Of a DNA stretch of 64,000 bases, positions 28,511-37,736 are shown in pieces. The DNA lies in NCBI GenBank assembly GCA_021776335.1, contig JAJFGB010000009.1, positions 930,001 to 994,000 on the forward strand, read 5' to 3'. Each line of letters starts with the position of its first letter. The first letter of the stretch is position 1. The notes under the pieces are model-generated. The model was not told the DNA's origin and searched no databases. It saw nothing but the letters and a program-made list of their open reading frames with translations. Position numbers and translations under genes: made by a program. Source of the stretch: Hyphococcus sp. (GTDB taxonomy: Bacteria; Pseudomonadota; Alphaproteobacteria; Caulobacterales; Parvularculaceae).

Positions 28511-30490
28511 TCATGGAGCGTTCACGGAGCGTTCTATTTCAATTGCTAAATCCTGTGCAAACAGTGAAGCGCCGGCATAGGACGGATGCCTGGCGTCGAA
28601 ATGATAGAAAATATCCCGGGCATTATGTGTTCTGCATATTATCTCGCCATTATGCGGATCGTCACAAAAGTAATCAAACGTATCAAAAAACTTGATGTGC
28701 TGTAGCTCTGCTGTTTTAAGGCTCTCCCAATCCCTAAACGGCTGGCGCGCCTTTTCGTATGGGACAACAATCGGATTTTCAATAAGCGACTTTTCAAACT
28801 CAATTGTATTTTTGGAAACATCAAATCGTTTCTTAATATGTTTCGCCACATTCATAAAAGCTCCAGGCGGCGAATCCACAATAATTAATGGCGCAATTTT
28901 CGTCATCTCATCGACACCTGACAGGATTGCCTCGTCGCTCGTTATCTTATTCCCATTGAGCTCGCCAAAGATATCACTTGCTTTCGCCACCGTAAAATAA
29001 CGCCCAATATGAATTATTAAATCGGGCTCGAATGAACGCACTGTGTCAAGTCGTCTTTTTTGAAAAGATGCGGAACAGCCAACGGGCTTGCCGTCCGCAG
29101 TGTGCCGCTGCGCATTCAAATACACGGGACAAGTTCCCTGCGAAAAGTACAGAATATCGAACTTGTCTTTTAACATCGGGTGCAGGGCGGCGGCGATTGA
29201 GGGAACATCGCTGTCGCCGATCAAGGCAACCTTCGCCGTTGCATTGTCAGTTCTAAATTCACATCCAATCTGATTGTCATGACATACTTTCCCACCCGCA
29301 CCGACAATTGACTGCCATGGATATTTTCCCGACTCGTTCAGGTGAAGGATCGGTGGGAACCGCGAGCTTACGCCGTTTGCCAGCATGATGAATAAACTGC
29401 TGGCAATAATAATGCTTGCTGCTGTTATCGTTGCCACAAAAAACGTGCGCGTCGAAAACTGTTTTCTGAACCGTTGCTCAATAAAGCGATGCGACAGAGC
29501 TGAAAGAACGAATGTCAGTGCAATAAGTAATAGTTTTGTCTCGGACCCGATCGAATCGAACCTGATACTCGCGAAGGAGAAAATTGGAAAGTGCCAAAGA
29601 TACAGGGAATAAGATATCAATCCCACATAAATGAATATCCTTGTGGAGAGTATTCGCCCAACCAAATCGGCGCCGTTTGAAAATAGAATTATGAATGCTG
29701 TTCCGCACACGGGCAATAGTGTCAGAAAACTCGGGTGTGGCATTGTGTTGGAGAAAAAAACAACAGAATGAACAATCAGAGACAAACCCACTACTGGCAT
29801 GACTTGATGGAAAATATCGTGAAAGCGCGGGCGATAACGCAATTCAATCGCTGATATCAAAACGCCAAAAAGAAGCTCCCACGCACGGGAAAACGGCAGG
29901 TAAAAATTGGCTATAGCGTCTTTCTCGACATAAACCTCACTTAACTGCAAGCTCAATATTGCAGCGATGAGAAATACTGTAATCTCATGTCTTTTTAGGG
30001 TTTTGTGAATGAGTACAGCAAGCAGTGGAAAGACAACGTAGAATTGCTCCTCAACACTTAATGACCATGTATGCAACAGAGGTTTGAGGAGGCTGGGTTC
30101 GGCGCCGTATTCAGCGGTAGCGAGAGTAAAAAAAACATTCGACCCGAAGAATACGGACGATAACATTGATTGCGCATATTCTATAAGCGGGCGCGGTAAG
30201 AGAAAAAGCCAGGCAATCGGAAGTGACGCCAACATTATTGTGAAGAGCATCGGCAATATTCGCCGCGCACGTCGTTCATAGAAATTAAGGAGATTAAATC
30301 GAGAGGTGTTTTCTAACTCCAAAAAAATGATTTTTGAAATCAGGTAACCGCTGATAACGAAAAATACATCGACGCCGACAAATCCACCGTGAAACCAATC
30401 CCTGCCGAAATACAATATTTCTGCATGATAGAGTATAACGGAAACAACGGCGATCGCTCGCAATCCGTCTATTTCGGGGCGATAACGCAA
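28511..30490 (-). CDS. Membrane acyltransferase 3 with C-terminal SGNH domain (OafA/OatA type)
   Basis: 659 residues. The N-terminal part (about 1-370) has some ten membrane helices and starts RYRPEIDGLRAIAVVSVILYHA, with GGFVGVDVFFVISGYLI, the acyltransferase-3 signature. The C-terminal part is an SGNH-like domain: VALIGDSDVPSIAAAL (nucleophile Ser; the usual H of GDSH is D) and DARHPSYAGA near the end (Asp-His). Such proteins O-acetylate surface polysaccharides, LPS or peptidoglycan. The start is TTG 30490; no ATG fits the conserved N-terminus. The gene is visibly richer in A/T than its neighbours, which suggests a different origin, and it has its own promoter-like sequence. Confidence 0.9.
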   Translation of the reverse strand: MRYRPEIDGLRAIAVVSVILYHAEILYFGRDWFHGGFVGVDVFFVISGYLISKIIFLELENTSRFNLLNFYERRARRILPMLFTIMLASLPIAWLFLLPRPLIEYAQSMLSSVFFGSNVFFTLATAEYGAEPSLLKPLLHTWSLSVEEQFYVVFPLLAVLIHKTLKRHEITVFLIAAILSLQLSEVYVEKDAIANFYLPFSRAWELLFGVLISAIELRYRPRFHDIFHQVMPVVGLSLIVHSVVFFSNTMPHPSFLTLLPVCGTAFIILFSNGADLVGRILSTRIFIYVGLISYSLYLWHFPIFSFASIRFDSIGSETKLLLIALTFVLSALSHRFIEQRFRKQFSTRTFFVATITAASIIIASSLFIMLANGVSSRFPPILHLNESGKYPWQSIVGAGGKVCHDNQIGCEFRTDNATAKVALIGDSDVPSIAAALHPMLKDKFDILYFSQGTCPVYLNAQRHTADGKPVGCSASFQKRRLDTVRSFEPDLIIHIGRYFTVAKASDIFGELNGNKITSDEAILSGVDEMTKIAPLIIVDSPPGAFMNVAKHIKKRFDVSKNTIEFEKSLIENPIVVPYEKARQPFRDWESLKTAELQHIKFFDTFDYFCDDPHNGEIICRTHNARDIFYHFDARHPSYAGASLFAQDLAIEIERSVNAP

Positions 30491-30654
30491 AGGGTCACCA
30501 ATTTTACATGATGGTTGAAATTGTCACTTGCGGTGTACGCGTGGGGTCGCCAGCATTGCTAGTCATTTTCAGATGCACATTATTTTTTGCGCGACACTTT
30601 GAGTAACGCTATGGGTAAAAACATCTAAAATCAATCACTGAATTGGGCTCAGAC

Positions 30655-30683
30655 AAAATATTACTTACTCGATACCGAGTCAA
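30655..30683 (-). promoter_or_regulatory. Candidate promoter of the acyltransferase gene
   Basis: Read on the minus strand: TTGACT (30683-30678), a 17-bp spacer and TATTTT (30660-30655), close to the housekeeping consensus. It lies in the 214-bp gap downstream of guaA, giving a leader of about 160 bases before the TTG start at 30490. A short inverted repeat (ACTCG/CGAGT) overlaps the -35 end. Confidence 0.45.
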
Positions 30684-30704
30684 AACAAGGTTAATTGAGA
30701 CCAC

Positions 30705-32306
30705 TCACTCCCACTCGATCGTGCCCGGCGGTTTTGAAGTGATGTCGTAAACCACACGATTGACGCCGCGTACTTCATTGATGATGCGCGTCGCGCAACG
30801 CCCGAGAAAATCATGCGAGAACGGATAATAATCCGCAGTCATACCATCAGTTGATGTGACCGCGCGCAGCGCCAGCACATAATCATAGGTGCGTCCGTCG
30901 CCCATCACGCCCACCGACCGCACAGGCAGCAGCACGGCAAATGCCTGCCATATGTCATCGTAAAGCCCGGCACTGCGGATTTCATCGAGATAGACCGCAT
31001 CAGCCTTGCGCAAAATATCGGCTTTTTCTTTTGAAACGGCCCCCGGAATGCGGATCGCAAGGCCCGGCCCCGGAAATGGATGACGCCCGACAAAATGATC
31101 GGGTAGGCCGAGCTCACGGCCCAGCGCGCGCACTTCATCTTTGAAAAGTTCACGCAAAGGTTCGACGAGCTTGAGATTCATGCGCGCGGGCAGGCCGCCG
31201 ACATTATGGTGAGACTTAATGGTGACAGACGGGCCGCCGTCAAAGGAAACACTTTCAATCACATCGGGATAGAGCGTGCCCTGCGCGAGGAAAGCGGCGT
31301 TTTTAATTTTGTTCGCTTCGGCTTCAAAGATATCGATGAACGTGGCGCCAATAATCTTTCGCTTTTCTTCCGGGTCATCAACATTTGCGAGTTTCCCGAG
31401 AAACAGATCTTCTGCCTCAACATGAATAAGCGGAATGTTATAGCTGTCGCGGAAAAGCCGAACGACGTCCTCACCCTCTCCTGTGCCGTCGAGATTACCA
31501 CGCATCAGTCCGGTGTCGACGAAGACGCATGTTAATTGGTCGCCGATCGCCTCGTGAATAAGAACAGCGGCGACCGATGAATCAACGCCGCCGGATAGTC
31601 CGCAGATGACGCGGGCGTCGCCGACTTGCTCACGGATTTGCGCAATCGCTTCTTCGCGAAACGCCGCCATCGTCCAATCGCCAGTAAGGCCAGCGATATT
31701 ATGCGTAAAATTGCGCAACAGTTTCGCACCATCAGGTGTGTGCACGACTTCGGGATGAAACATCACACTGTAGAACCGGCGCGCCTCATCGACAGCGATG
31801 GCGAAAGGCGCATTGGGTGATGTTCCAATAACAGAAAACCCCGGCGCCAGCCGGGTCACGCGATCACCGTGGCTCATCCAAACCGGGTAACGCTCGCCTA
31901 CCGCCCACACGCCCTCGAAAAGCGGGCTCGTCTCGTGGATTTCAACGTCAGCGCGGCCAAATTCCCGCTGGTCGCTTGGTTCAACTTCGCCGCCCAGCTG
32001 CAGCGCCATGGTCTGCTGGCCATAGCAGATCGCCAGAACTGGAATCCCGAAATCGTAAATCTCCGCTGCAGCACGTGGGCTGGCTTCAGTTGTGACGCTT
32101 GAGGGCCCTCCGGAGAGGATCACCGCTTTCGGCCCATATTCCGCGAGGAAAGCCACATCCACTCGATTATAGGGATGGACCTCACAATAAACGCCGCTTT
32201 CGCGAAGGCGGCGCGCGATCAGCTGCGTCACCTGACTGCCGAAATCGACAATCAGCGCTTTTTCGTGCGCGTTGGCATGGGCTTTGGCATGGGGATCGAG
32301 TGTCAT
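30705..32306 (-). CDS. guaA: GMP synthase (glutamine-hydrolysing)
   Basis: 533 residues. It aminates XMP to GMP. The N-terminal class I amidotransferase domain has the nucleophile C94 in [12 protein letters not shown] and the His-Glu pair in [12 protein letters not shown]; the ATP-pyrophosphatase domain has the P-loop [15 protein letters not shown]; the C-terminal dimerisation domain ends [17 protein letters not shown], the standard ending. The first 16 residues are a His/Ala-rich extension before the conserved ALIVDFGSQ. Divergent from a secreted amidohydrolase by 149 bp. Confidence 0.97.
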   Translation of the reverse strand: MTLDPHAKAHANAHEKALIVDFGSQVTQLIARRLRESGVYCEVHPYNRVDVAFLAEYGPKAVILSGGPSSVTTEASPRAAAEIYDFGIPVLAICYGQQTMALQLGGEVEPSDQREFGRADVEIHETSPLFEGVWAVGERYPVWMSHGDRVTRLAPGFSVIGTSPNAPFAIAVDEARRFYSVMFHPEVVHTPDGAKLLRNFTHNIAGLTGDWTMAAFREEAIAQIREQVGDARVICGLSGGVDSSVAAVLIHEAIGDQLTCVFVDTGLMRGNLDGTGEGEDVVRLFRDSYNIPLIHVEAEDLFLGKLANVDDPEEKRKIIGATFIDIFEAEANKIKNAAFLAQGTLYPDVIESVSFDGGPSVTIKSHHNVGGLPARMNLKLVEPLRELFKDEVRALGRELGLPDHFVGRHPFPGPGLAIRIPGAVSKEKADILRKADAVYLDEIRSAGLYDDIWQAFAVLLPVRSVGVMGDGRTYDYVLALRAVTSTDGMTADYYPFSHDFLGRCATRIINEVRGVNRVVYDITSKPPGTIEWE

Positions 32307-32455
32307 GAATGCGCCTTTTGGCCGAGCCTTTAGCGGAGTCTTTCCCGCGCGTCACCCGAACCGGCCGATTTTTCGCTTTGAGACTTTTTTGGCGGCCTTG
32401 ACGCGGCGACCGAGGCTCGCGACCCTCGCCTTCAACAATCTGTCCGGAGGGGCTC

Positions 32456-33709
32456 ATGAAACAGTTTATTGCCGCGCTTAGCTGCCTGACCCTTATGTGC
32501 AGCGCCGCCCAGGCCCAAACCTATCTTTTGACGCCCGACCGCGTGTTCGATGGGACGCGCATGCAGGCCGGATGGGCCGTGCAGGTTGAAGGGGGGCGAA
32601 TTACGGCGGCCGGCCCTGCCCTAACCGCTGACGGCGCCGAGATCATCGACCTCGCGGGGATGACGCTCATGCCAGGGCTCATAGACGCCCACAGCCATGT
32701 TCTACTCCATCCCTATGATGAAACGCCCTGGACCGATCAGGTCTTGAAAGAATCGGAGGCCGAGCGTGTCGCCCGGGCGACTAATCATTTGCGCGCAACA
32801 TTGATGGCAGGATTTACAACCCTGCGCGACCTTGGGTCCGAGGGCGCCGCCTATGCGGATGTGGGTTTGAAGCAAGCGCTGGAAAAAGGCGTCATCCAGG
32901 GACCACGTCTTCTTGTTGCCGGGCCGGCGATCGTTGCCACTGGTTCCTATGGACCTAAAGGCTATCATGATCGCGCACCGGTGTTGCTTGGCGCCGTCGA
33001 AGCCGATGGCCATGACAGTCTTATCGCCGAAGTCCGCCGGCAGATCGGCGGCGGCGCCGACTGGGTTAAGGTCTACGCGGATTATCGCTGGGGCCCGAAT
33101 GGCGAAGCGCGACCGACTTTCTCCGTTGCCGAGTTAAAACTGATTGTTGAAACCGCAGGCTCAAGCGGCCGACCGGTCGTTGCCCATGCGGGAAGCGATG
33201 AAGGCATGCGTCGGGCCATCGAAGCGGGCGTTGAAACAATTGAACATGGTGATGCTGGATCGCTGGAAACCTATCGACTAATGGCGCGGCGTGGTGTTGC
33301 GATATGCCCCACTCTTGCTGCGGTCGAAGCCATTTCGCGCTATCGCGGATGGGATGGCGCAGTTGAGACCGCGCCCGCACGCGTTGCCGTAAAGCACGAG
33401 CAAATGGCCCGTGCATTACGCGCCAAAACACCAATCTGCGCCGGTTCTGATGTTGGCGTTTTTGATCATGGCGACAATGCCTGGGAGTTGGAACTGATGA
33501 CACGCTACGGCATGTCAGCAATTGACGCCCTTAACGCCGCCACGGCAGGCAACGCTAAACTCCTCCATCTCGATGACGAGATTGGCAGTGTGGCGCCGGG
33601 TATGGTCGCTGACCTGATCGCTGCGCCCGGCGATCCGTCATTGGATATCGCAACACTGCGTAATGTCAGTTTCGTCATGCAGGCCGGCGAGATCGTTAAG
33701 CGGCCATAA
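32456..33709 (+). CDS. Secreted amidohydrolase (imidazolonepropionase/Xaa-Pro dipeptidase-like)
   Basis: 417 residues with a signal peptide (cleavage near SAAQAQT). Metal-binding motifs are complete: DAHSHV after LMPGLI, K in DWVKVYAD, VVAHAGSDEGM, TIEHGD and CAGSDVGVFDHGDN, with the C-terminal composite-domain strand SVAPGMVADLIAAPGDP. Proteins of this type hydrolyse cyclic amides or Xaa-Pro dipeptides in the periplasm; the substrate is not known. A strong ribosome site (ggagggg) lies 4 bp before ATG 32456. Single-gene unit, ending at a hairpin shared with the converging gene. Confidence 0.9.
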   Translation: MKQFIAALSCLTLMCSAAQAQTYLLTPDRVFDGTRMQAGWAVQVEGGRITAAGPALTADGAEIIDLAGMTLMPGLIDAHSHVLLHPYDETPWTDQVLKESEAERVARATNHLRATLMAGFTTLRDLGSEGAAYADVGLKQALEKGVIQGPRLLVAGPAIVATGSYGPKGYHDRAPVLLGAVEADGHDSLIAEVRRQIGGGADWVKVYADYRWGPNGEARPTFSVAELKLIVETAGSSGRPVVAHAGSDEGMRRAIEAGVETIEHGDAGSLETYRLMARRGVAICPTLAAVEAISRYRGWDGAVETAPARVAVKHEQMARALRAKTPICAGSDVGVFDHGDNAWELELMTRYGMSAIDALNAATAGNAKLLHLDDEIGSVAPGMVADLIAAPGDPSLDIATLRNVSFVMQAGEIVKRP

Positions 33710-33713
33710 TATA

Positions 33714-33740
33714 CCAACGGTCAAAAAGAATGACCATTGG
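33714..33740. terminator. Hairpin between convergent genes
   Basis: CCAACGGTCA (33714-33723) and TGACCATTGG (33731-33740) pair with one mismatch around a 7-nt loop. There is no T-run, so it is only a weak candidate for a bidirectional terminator between the amidohydrolase and the secreted-protein gene. Confidence 0.35.
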
Positions 33741-33765
33741 GCGTTCAATCGCCACGCTGCTGCGC

Positions 33766-34812
33766 TCACTGACTGATCTGATCTGCGTAAAGCGTTGTGT
33801 CGATACCGAACGCCTTCTGCATCTCGGATTTGGCGTCCTGCATATCATATTCAATGATCGCAAGGCCTTTCACGTCCAGCGCTTCTTTTGGCGCCACCGC
33901 CTTTAGCCTGCGCGTTTGCGTTTTGCTGCTGGCGCCTTTCATGGAAAACTCAAATTTTTGCTCTTGAGGCAGGCCGCCGCCGGAAATGCGCATGCGAACA
34001 GGACCATCAAGGCGCGTCAGCGGTGTGAACTGCCAAATTTCCGTATAGGGCCGCCCCGGTGGAACCGGAAAAGGAAAGCGCCAGACAATGAAAAAGTCCG
34101 GATGCAAGATTCCGCAGCGGAATTCGTTGACGGTCACATCTTCGAAACAGCGACAGGCTGGCGTGTAATAATCAATAGGCGTCGGAACGGCGCCGCCGCT
34201 TGTCTGTGCAATGCAATTTCTGCCTGGGCCGCCAGATGATGGGTCATCCATCAGCGTTGCAAAAGGAAGGTCCTGCGGGCCCGTCGGAAAGCCTTTAAAC
34301 GCTTCCCAGCCCGGCGGGTTTGGCCGCGCGTCAAAAAATCCTTCACCGCGCGAATAGAGGTTGCCGCCCGGCGGTGTTGCATAAGAACAAAAACTGTCGT
34401 CGCCAACGGTTTCAACTGTAAAGGCCAACACATCGCCGGCGTTGACGGCGAGCGGCGCCGGAAAGAAGAAATCTGTAAAGCCGGTATAGGTAAAGGGAAC
34501 ATCTGATCCCGGAACAGTCACCGTACGCAGAACAGGGCCTGTCGGACGGCCGCCGACCATTTCTCTGATTGTAATAACGAGATCACCGCGGCCGCAGCCG
34601 GCAATGGGCAAACGCAAACCGGCAAGATTGCCGTCAACACCGACTGTGAATGATTGCGCCAGCTTTTGTTCTGAATCGCCGCCGATGCCGAGAAACCCGG
34701 CGCCGGCGTCGACCATGGATTGCTCCTGATCGACAACAAAAGCTGCTTGCGCTGCAGGCATCATCGATAAGGCGCCAAGGCAGATGACGGCCAATTGCAT
34801 TAATGATTTCAT
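33766..34812 (-). CDS. Secreted protein of unknown function with a beta-sandwich-like N-terminal half
   Basis: 348 residues with a clear signal peptide (MMPAAQAAF). The first half resembles choice-of-anchor style adhesin modules: AQSFTVGVDGNLAGLRLPI, DLVITIREMVGGRPTGPVL and APLAVNAGDVLAFTVETVGDDSF, a pattern of strands common in secreted bacterial beta-sandwich domains. The second half has six or so Cys (CIAQ, ACRCFED, FRCG) and no family I recognise. Probably outside the cytoplasm. It is followed by rsmB on the same strand upstream (50 bp), but a functional link is unlikely. Confidence 0.75.
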   Translation of the reverse strand: MKSLMQLAVICLGALSMMPAAQAAFVVDQEQSMVDAGAGFLGIGGDSEQKLAQSFTVGVDGNLAGLRLPIAGCGRGDLVITIREMVGGRPTGPVLRTVTVPGSDVPFTYTGFTDFFFPAPLAVNAGDVLAFTVETVGDDSFCSYATPPGGNLYSRGEGFFDARPNPPGWEAFKGFPTGPQDLPFATLMDDPSSGGPGRNCIAQTSGGAVPTPIDYYTPACRCFEDVTVNEFRCGILHPDFFIVWRFPFPVPPGRPYTEIWQFTPLTRLDGPVRMRISGGGLPQEQKFEFSMKGASSKTQTRRLKAVAPKEALDVKGLAIIEYDMQDAKSEMQKAFGIDTTLYADQISQ

Positions 34813-34862
34813 GACTGTTCCCCGTAATTCTTATAAGCGGTCAGACCGCCGTGAACGGATTA

Positions 34863-36185
34863 TCAGCCCTTCGCACCATTGTTGGCAAGTTGCAGTGCGG
34901 CAATGAAAAACCCGTCGGCGCGAATTTTCTGAGGCGTCAGGCGGAGGGCGGTATCGGGCGTGACACAAGGCTCAAGCGCAGTGCGGCCTTCGGCGGTCAA
35001 TATTCCCGAAGCGGTCATTTGATCGAGCGCAGGAATGATCGTGAAATCTGGATGATCTTTCCTGAAATCGGTCAGGCGATCTTCATTTTCTTCCATCAAA
35101 AATGAGCAAGTGACATAGATCATGCACCCGCCAGGTTTCACGAATCCGGCCGCTTCGCGCAGCACAATGTCTTGTTCCTTCATGCGCCGTTCGAGCTGCT
35201 GCTGCGTCAGGCGCCATTTGGTATCGGGATGGCGCCGCCATGTGCCGGCGCCCGAACATGGCGCATCGACAAAAACGAGATCCATTTTCCCGGCAAGATC
35301 GTCCAGCCCCTCGCCGCCAGCGGGCGAACGAATCTGCAGATTTCTGACGCCTGCCCGTTGGGCGCGGGCATAAAGCGGTTTTATTCTCTGCGCGTCCTTA
35401 TCATAGGCATATAGCTGACCGGTATTTTCCATCATCGCCGAGAGCGCGAGGGTTTTGCCGCCGCCACCCGCGCAGTAATCGAGAACCTGTTTGCCCTTGA
35501 TATTGCCCGCTGCGGCGGACGCGATTTGCGAACCCAGATCCTGAACCTCAACCCAGCCTTTGTTGAATGCAGGAATGACGGTTATGGCGGCGCTTTTTTC
35601 GCTTGCCGGCGGCGCCGGGATGCGGGCAGCGGTGACAAGCGCCGAAATCGCTTCGCCTTTGATGCGTCCCAGCGCGTTCAATGATTTTTCCGGCGCTGCC
35701 TTTAAATTATTGAGGCGCAAGTCGATATCCGCACGCGTCGTAAAGGCCGACATTTGCGCGATGTGATCAGCGCCAAAAACACGCTCCATATAGGGCGTCA
35801 TCCAGTCCGGGTAATCGCCGCAGAGCGGTTTTCCTCCGGATTCAAATGAGGTTGATAATCTTGTCTTTTCGTCGTCGGTCAGCGCGCCTGGGCCATGAGG
35901 CGCCTCTTCAGCGGCAGCCGCTATATCATCAATCACCATGCTCCATGAAAATCTGAGGGCGCCGATGACCAGCGCGCGCGGGCTGTCATCGCTCATATGC
36001 TGAGCGATCGATTGGCGTCGCCGGAGGACATCAAGGCAAAGCCCCGAGATCCACGCTCGATCTTTGGCCCCCGCATAGCGGGCGCCGCGCGCCCAATCGG
36101 CCATAATCGTCTTTAACGGCGCCCGGCGGCGCTCGAATTCAGCGATTATGTCAATCGCAGCGCTAATGCGTCCGGGCGTTTGCAT
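34863..36185 (-). CDS. RsmB/NOP-family rRNA cytosine-C5 methyltransferase
   Basis: 440 residues. An N-terminal NusB-like helical region (about 1-140) is followed by the SAM-dependent domain: VLDYCAGGGGKTLALSAMM (motif I), VFVDAPCSGAGTWRRHPDTKW (motif IV with Cys) and MIYVTCSFLMEENEDR (motif VI with the catalytic Cys). This is the pattern of RsmB, which makes m5C967 in 16S rRNA; a close paralog with another target cannot be excluded. Divergent from the sulfotransferase cluster by 125 bp. Confidence 0.88.
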   Translation of the reverse strand: MQTPGRISAAIDIIAEFERRRAPLKTIMADWARGARYAGAKDRAWISGLCLDVLRRRQSIAQHMSDDSPRALVIGALRFSWSMVIDDIAAAAEEAPHGPGALTDDEKTRLSTSFESGGKPLCGDYPDWMTPYMERVFGADHIAQMSAFTTRADIDLRLNNLKAAPEKSLNALGRIKGEAISALVTAARIPAPPASEKSAAITVIPAFNKGWVEVQDLGSQIASAAAGNIKGKQVLDYCAGGGGKTLALSAMMENTGQLYAYDKDAQRIKPLYARAQRAGVRNLQIRSPAGGEGLDDLAGKMDLVFVDAPCSGAGTWRRHPDTKWRLTQQQLERRMKEQDIVLREAAGFVKPGGCMIYVTCSFLMEENEDRLTDFRKDHPDFTIIPALDQMTASGILTAEGRTALEPCVTPDTALRLTPQKIRADGFFIAALQLANNGAKG

Positions 36186-36310
36186 GATATTTCATCAATC
36201 CTGTGTATTTGGCCACGCCATATTGCGCGCCAGGCCGTCTGCCCCCTTGCCAACAGGGCGCTTTTTTCTTCTAAGGGGGGCTTATCGAAAACCGTGCGTA
36301 AGGGCCAGAA

Positions 36311-37675
36311 ATGATTGAACAATATCTCGACGAAGCGCAAATGCAGCTGGAAGCCGGTGATCTGACCCGGGCGGTTGATGCCTGTAACAAAGCCATAGGC
36401 GTCGATCAAAATGATCACAGACCGCATTTCCTGTTGGGGATGATTGCCATCGGCCGAACCCAACACAAGGAAGCGGCCGATCATTTCGTAGAAACATTGC
36501 GTCTCGATCCCGATAATGTCGATGCGCTGATCAATCACGGCGCATCCCTGAGGGATTTTGGAGAATTCGATCGGGCGCGTAAATGTTTTCAGCGCGCCAT
36601 CGAGATTAACCCCACTTTTTCGCCGGCTTATCTCAACCTCGTCAATATCATAAAGGTTGAGCCGGACAGTGCGTATATCTCCCAGCTCGAAAACCTTGTT
36701 CGAGATGGCATCAAAGACCAGTTCGAGGAGAGCCTCGCCCATTTTGCCTTGGGCAAAGCTTATGATGATATCGGTGAGTGGGATAAAGCATTTGGCAATT
36801 TTACAACCGCAAATGAATTGCAGGGAAAAGTCTACGACCATCAAAACACGCTGACGATGTTTGGCAGGGCCAAAAAGATCTTCACGCGCGATCTGATGGA
36901 AAAGCATAGAGGAACGGGAAACCCGGACCGTACGCCGATATTTATCATCGGCATGCCGCGCTCCGGCTCATCTCTGGTCGAAGATATATTGTGTCGAAAC
37001 AAGAATATCGTTGGGTTTGGCGAGCGTACGGAAATTGCACAGATTGTCGTAAGGCTGGAAAATACGCACCCGTCCCACATGCCTTATCCGGAAATTATCG
37101 AACAAATTAACGGCGAACAATTCGGTAAACTCGGCGAACTTTATCTTCAGTTGTTGGCCAATGTGATGCCTATCGCCGAACGCACTGTCGACAAGAACAT
37201 TATGAATCATTCCGTTGCCGGGATTATTCGAATGATGTTCAGCAATGCCGCGATTATCCATACGGTTCGCGATCCGATCGATACATGCGTTTCCTGCTAC
37301 TTCCAGAATTTCAAGAGCGGTATTGAATACAGCTATGATCTCGAACACCTCGGTAAGCGATACGCGGCCTACGCCGATTTGATGGATCACTGGAGCGATG
37401 TGATGGGCGACAGTTTGTTCACACTCAACTATGAAGAACTTACCCACGACAAGGATAATCAAATCCCCCGCTTGTTTGACCATGTGGGCATGCCAGCGCC
37501 TGTAGGCGGGGCCGCAGACAAGCCTGCTGATCGTCCGATTGCAACAGCTTCAGCATGGCAGGCGCGCCAGCCGATCTATACGACGTCGGTGAAACGCTGG
37601 AAGAATTATGAAAAACATCTAGGACCGCTATTCGAAGCGCTTGAGCAATCAGGGTTTGAGTACAACGGACGCTGA
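36311..37675 (+). CDS. TPR-containing sulfotransferase, copy 1
   Basis: 454 residues, no signal peptide. Three tetratricopeptide repeats occupy about residues 1-105 (ending AIGVDQNDHRPH, TLRLDPDNVDALI and AIEINPTFSPAY). The sulfotransferase domain has the PAPS 5'-phosphate loop FIIGMPRSGSSLVEDIL (about 211-227), a FGERTEIAQ segment and the 3'-phosphate motif IIHTVRDPIDTCVSCYFQNF (about 315-335). It closes with a strongly conserved stretch TASAWQARQPIYTTSVKRW plus KNYEKHL. It would transfer sulfate from PAPS; the acceptor is unknown. First of four tandem paralogs; the repeats may bind a protein acceptor. Confidence 0.88.
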   Translation: MIEQYLDEAQMQLEAGDLTRAVDACNKAIGVDQNDHRPHFLLGMIAIGRTQHKEAADHFVETLRLDPDNVDALINHGASLRDFGEFDRARKCFQRAIEINPTFSPAYLNLVNIIKVEPDSAYISQLENLVRDGIKDQFEESLAHFALGKAYDDIGEWDKAFGNFTTANELQGKVYDHQNTLTMFGRAKKIFTRDLMEKHRGTGNPDRTPIFIIGMPRSGSSLVEDILCRNKNIVGFGERTEIAQIVVRLENTHPSHMPYPEIIEQINGEQFGKLGELYLQLLANVMPIAERTVDKNIMNHSVAGIIRMMFSNAAIIHTVRDPIDTCVSCYFQNFKSGIEYSYDLEHLGKRYAAYADLMDHWSDVMGDSLFTLNYEELTHDKDNQIPRLFDHVGMPAPVGGAADKPADRPIATASAWQARQPIYTTSVKRWKNYEKHLGPLFEALEQSGFEYNGR

Positions 37676-37736
37676 CTGCTGGAAGCTGGCGTCTGGTCTC
37701 CGCTGTCCTGGTCAAATAAATTGTAGGTAGTTTTAT

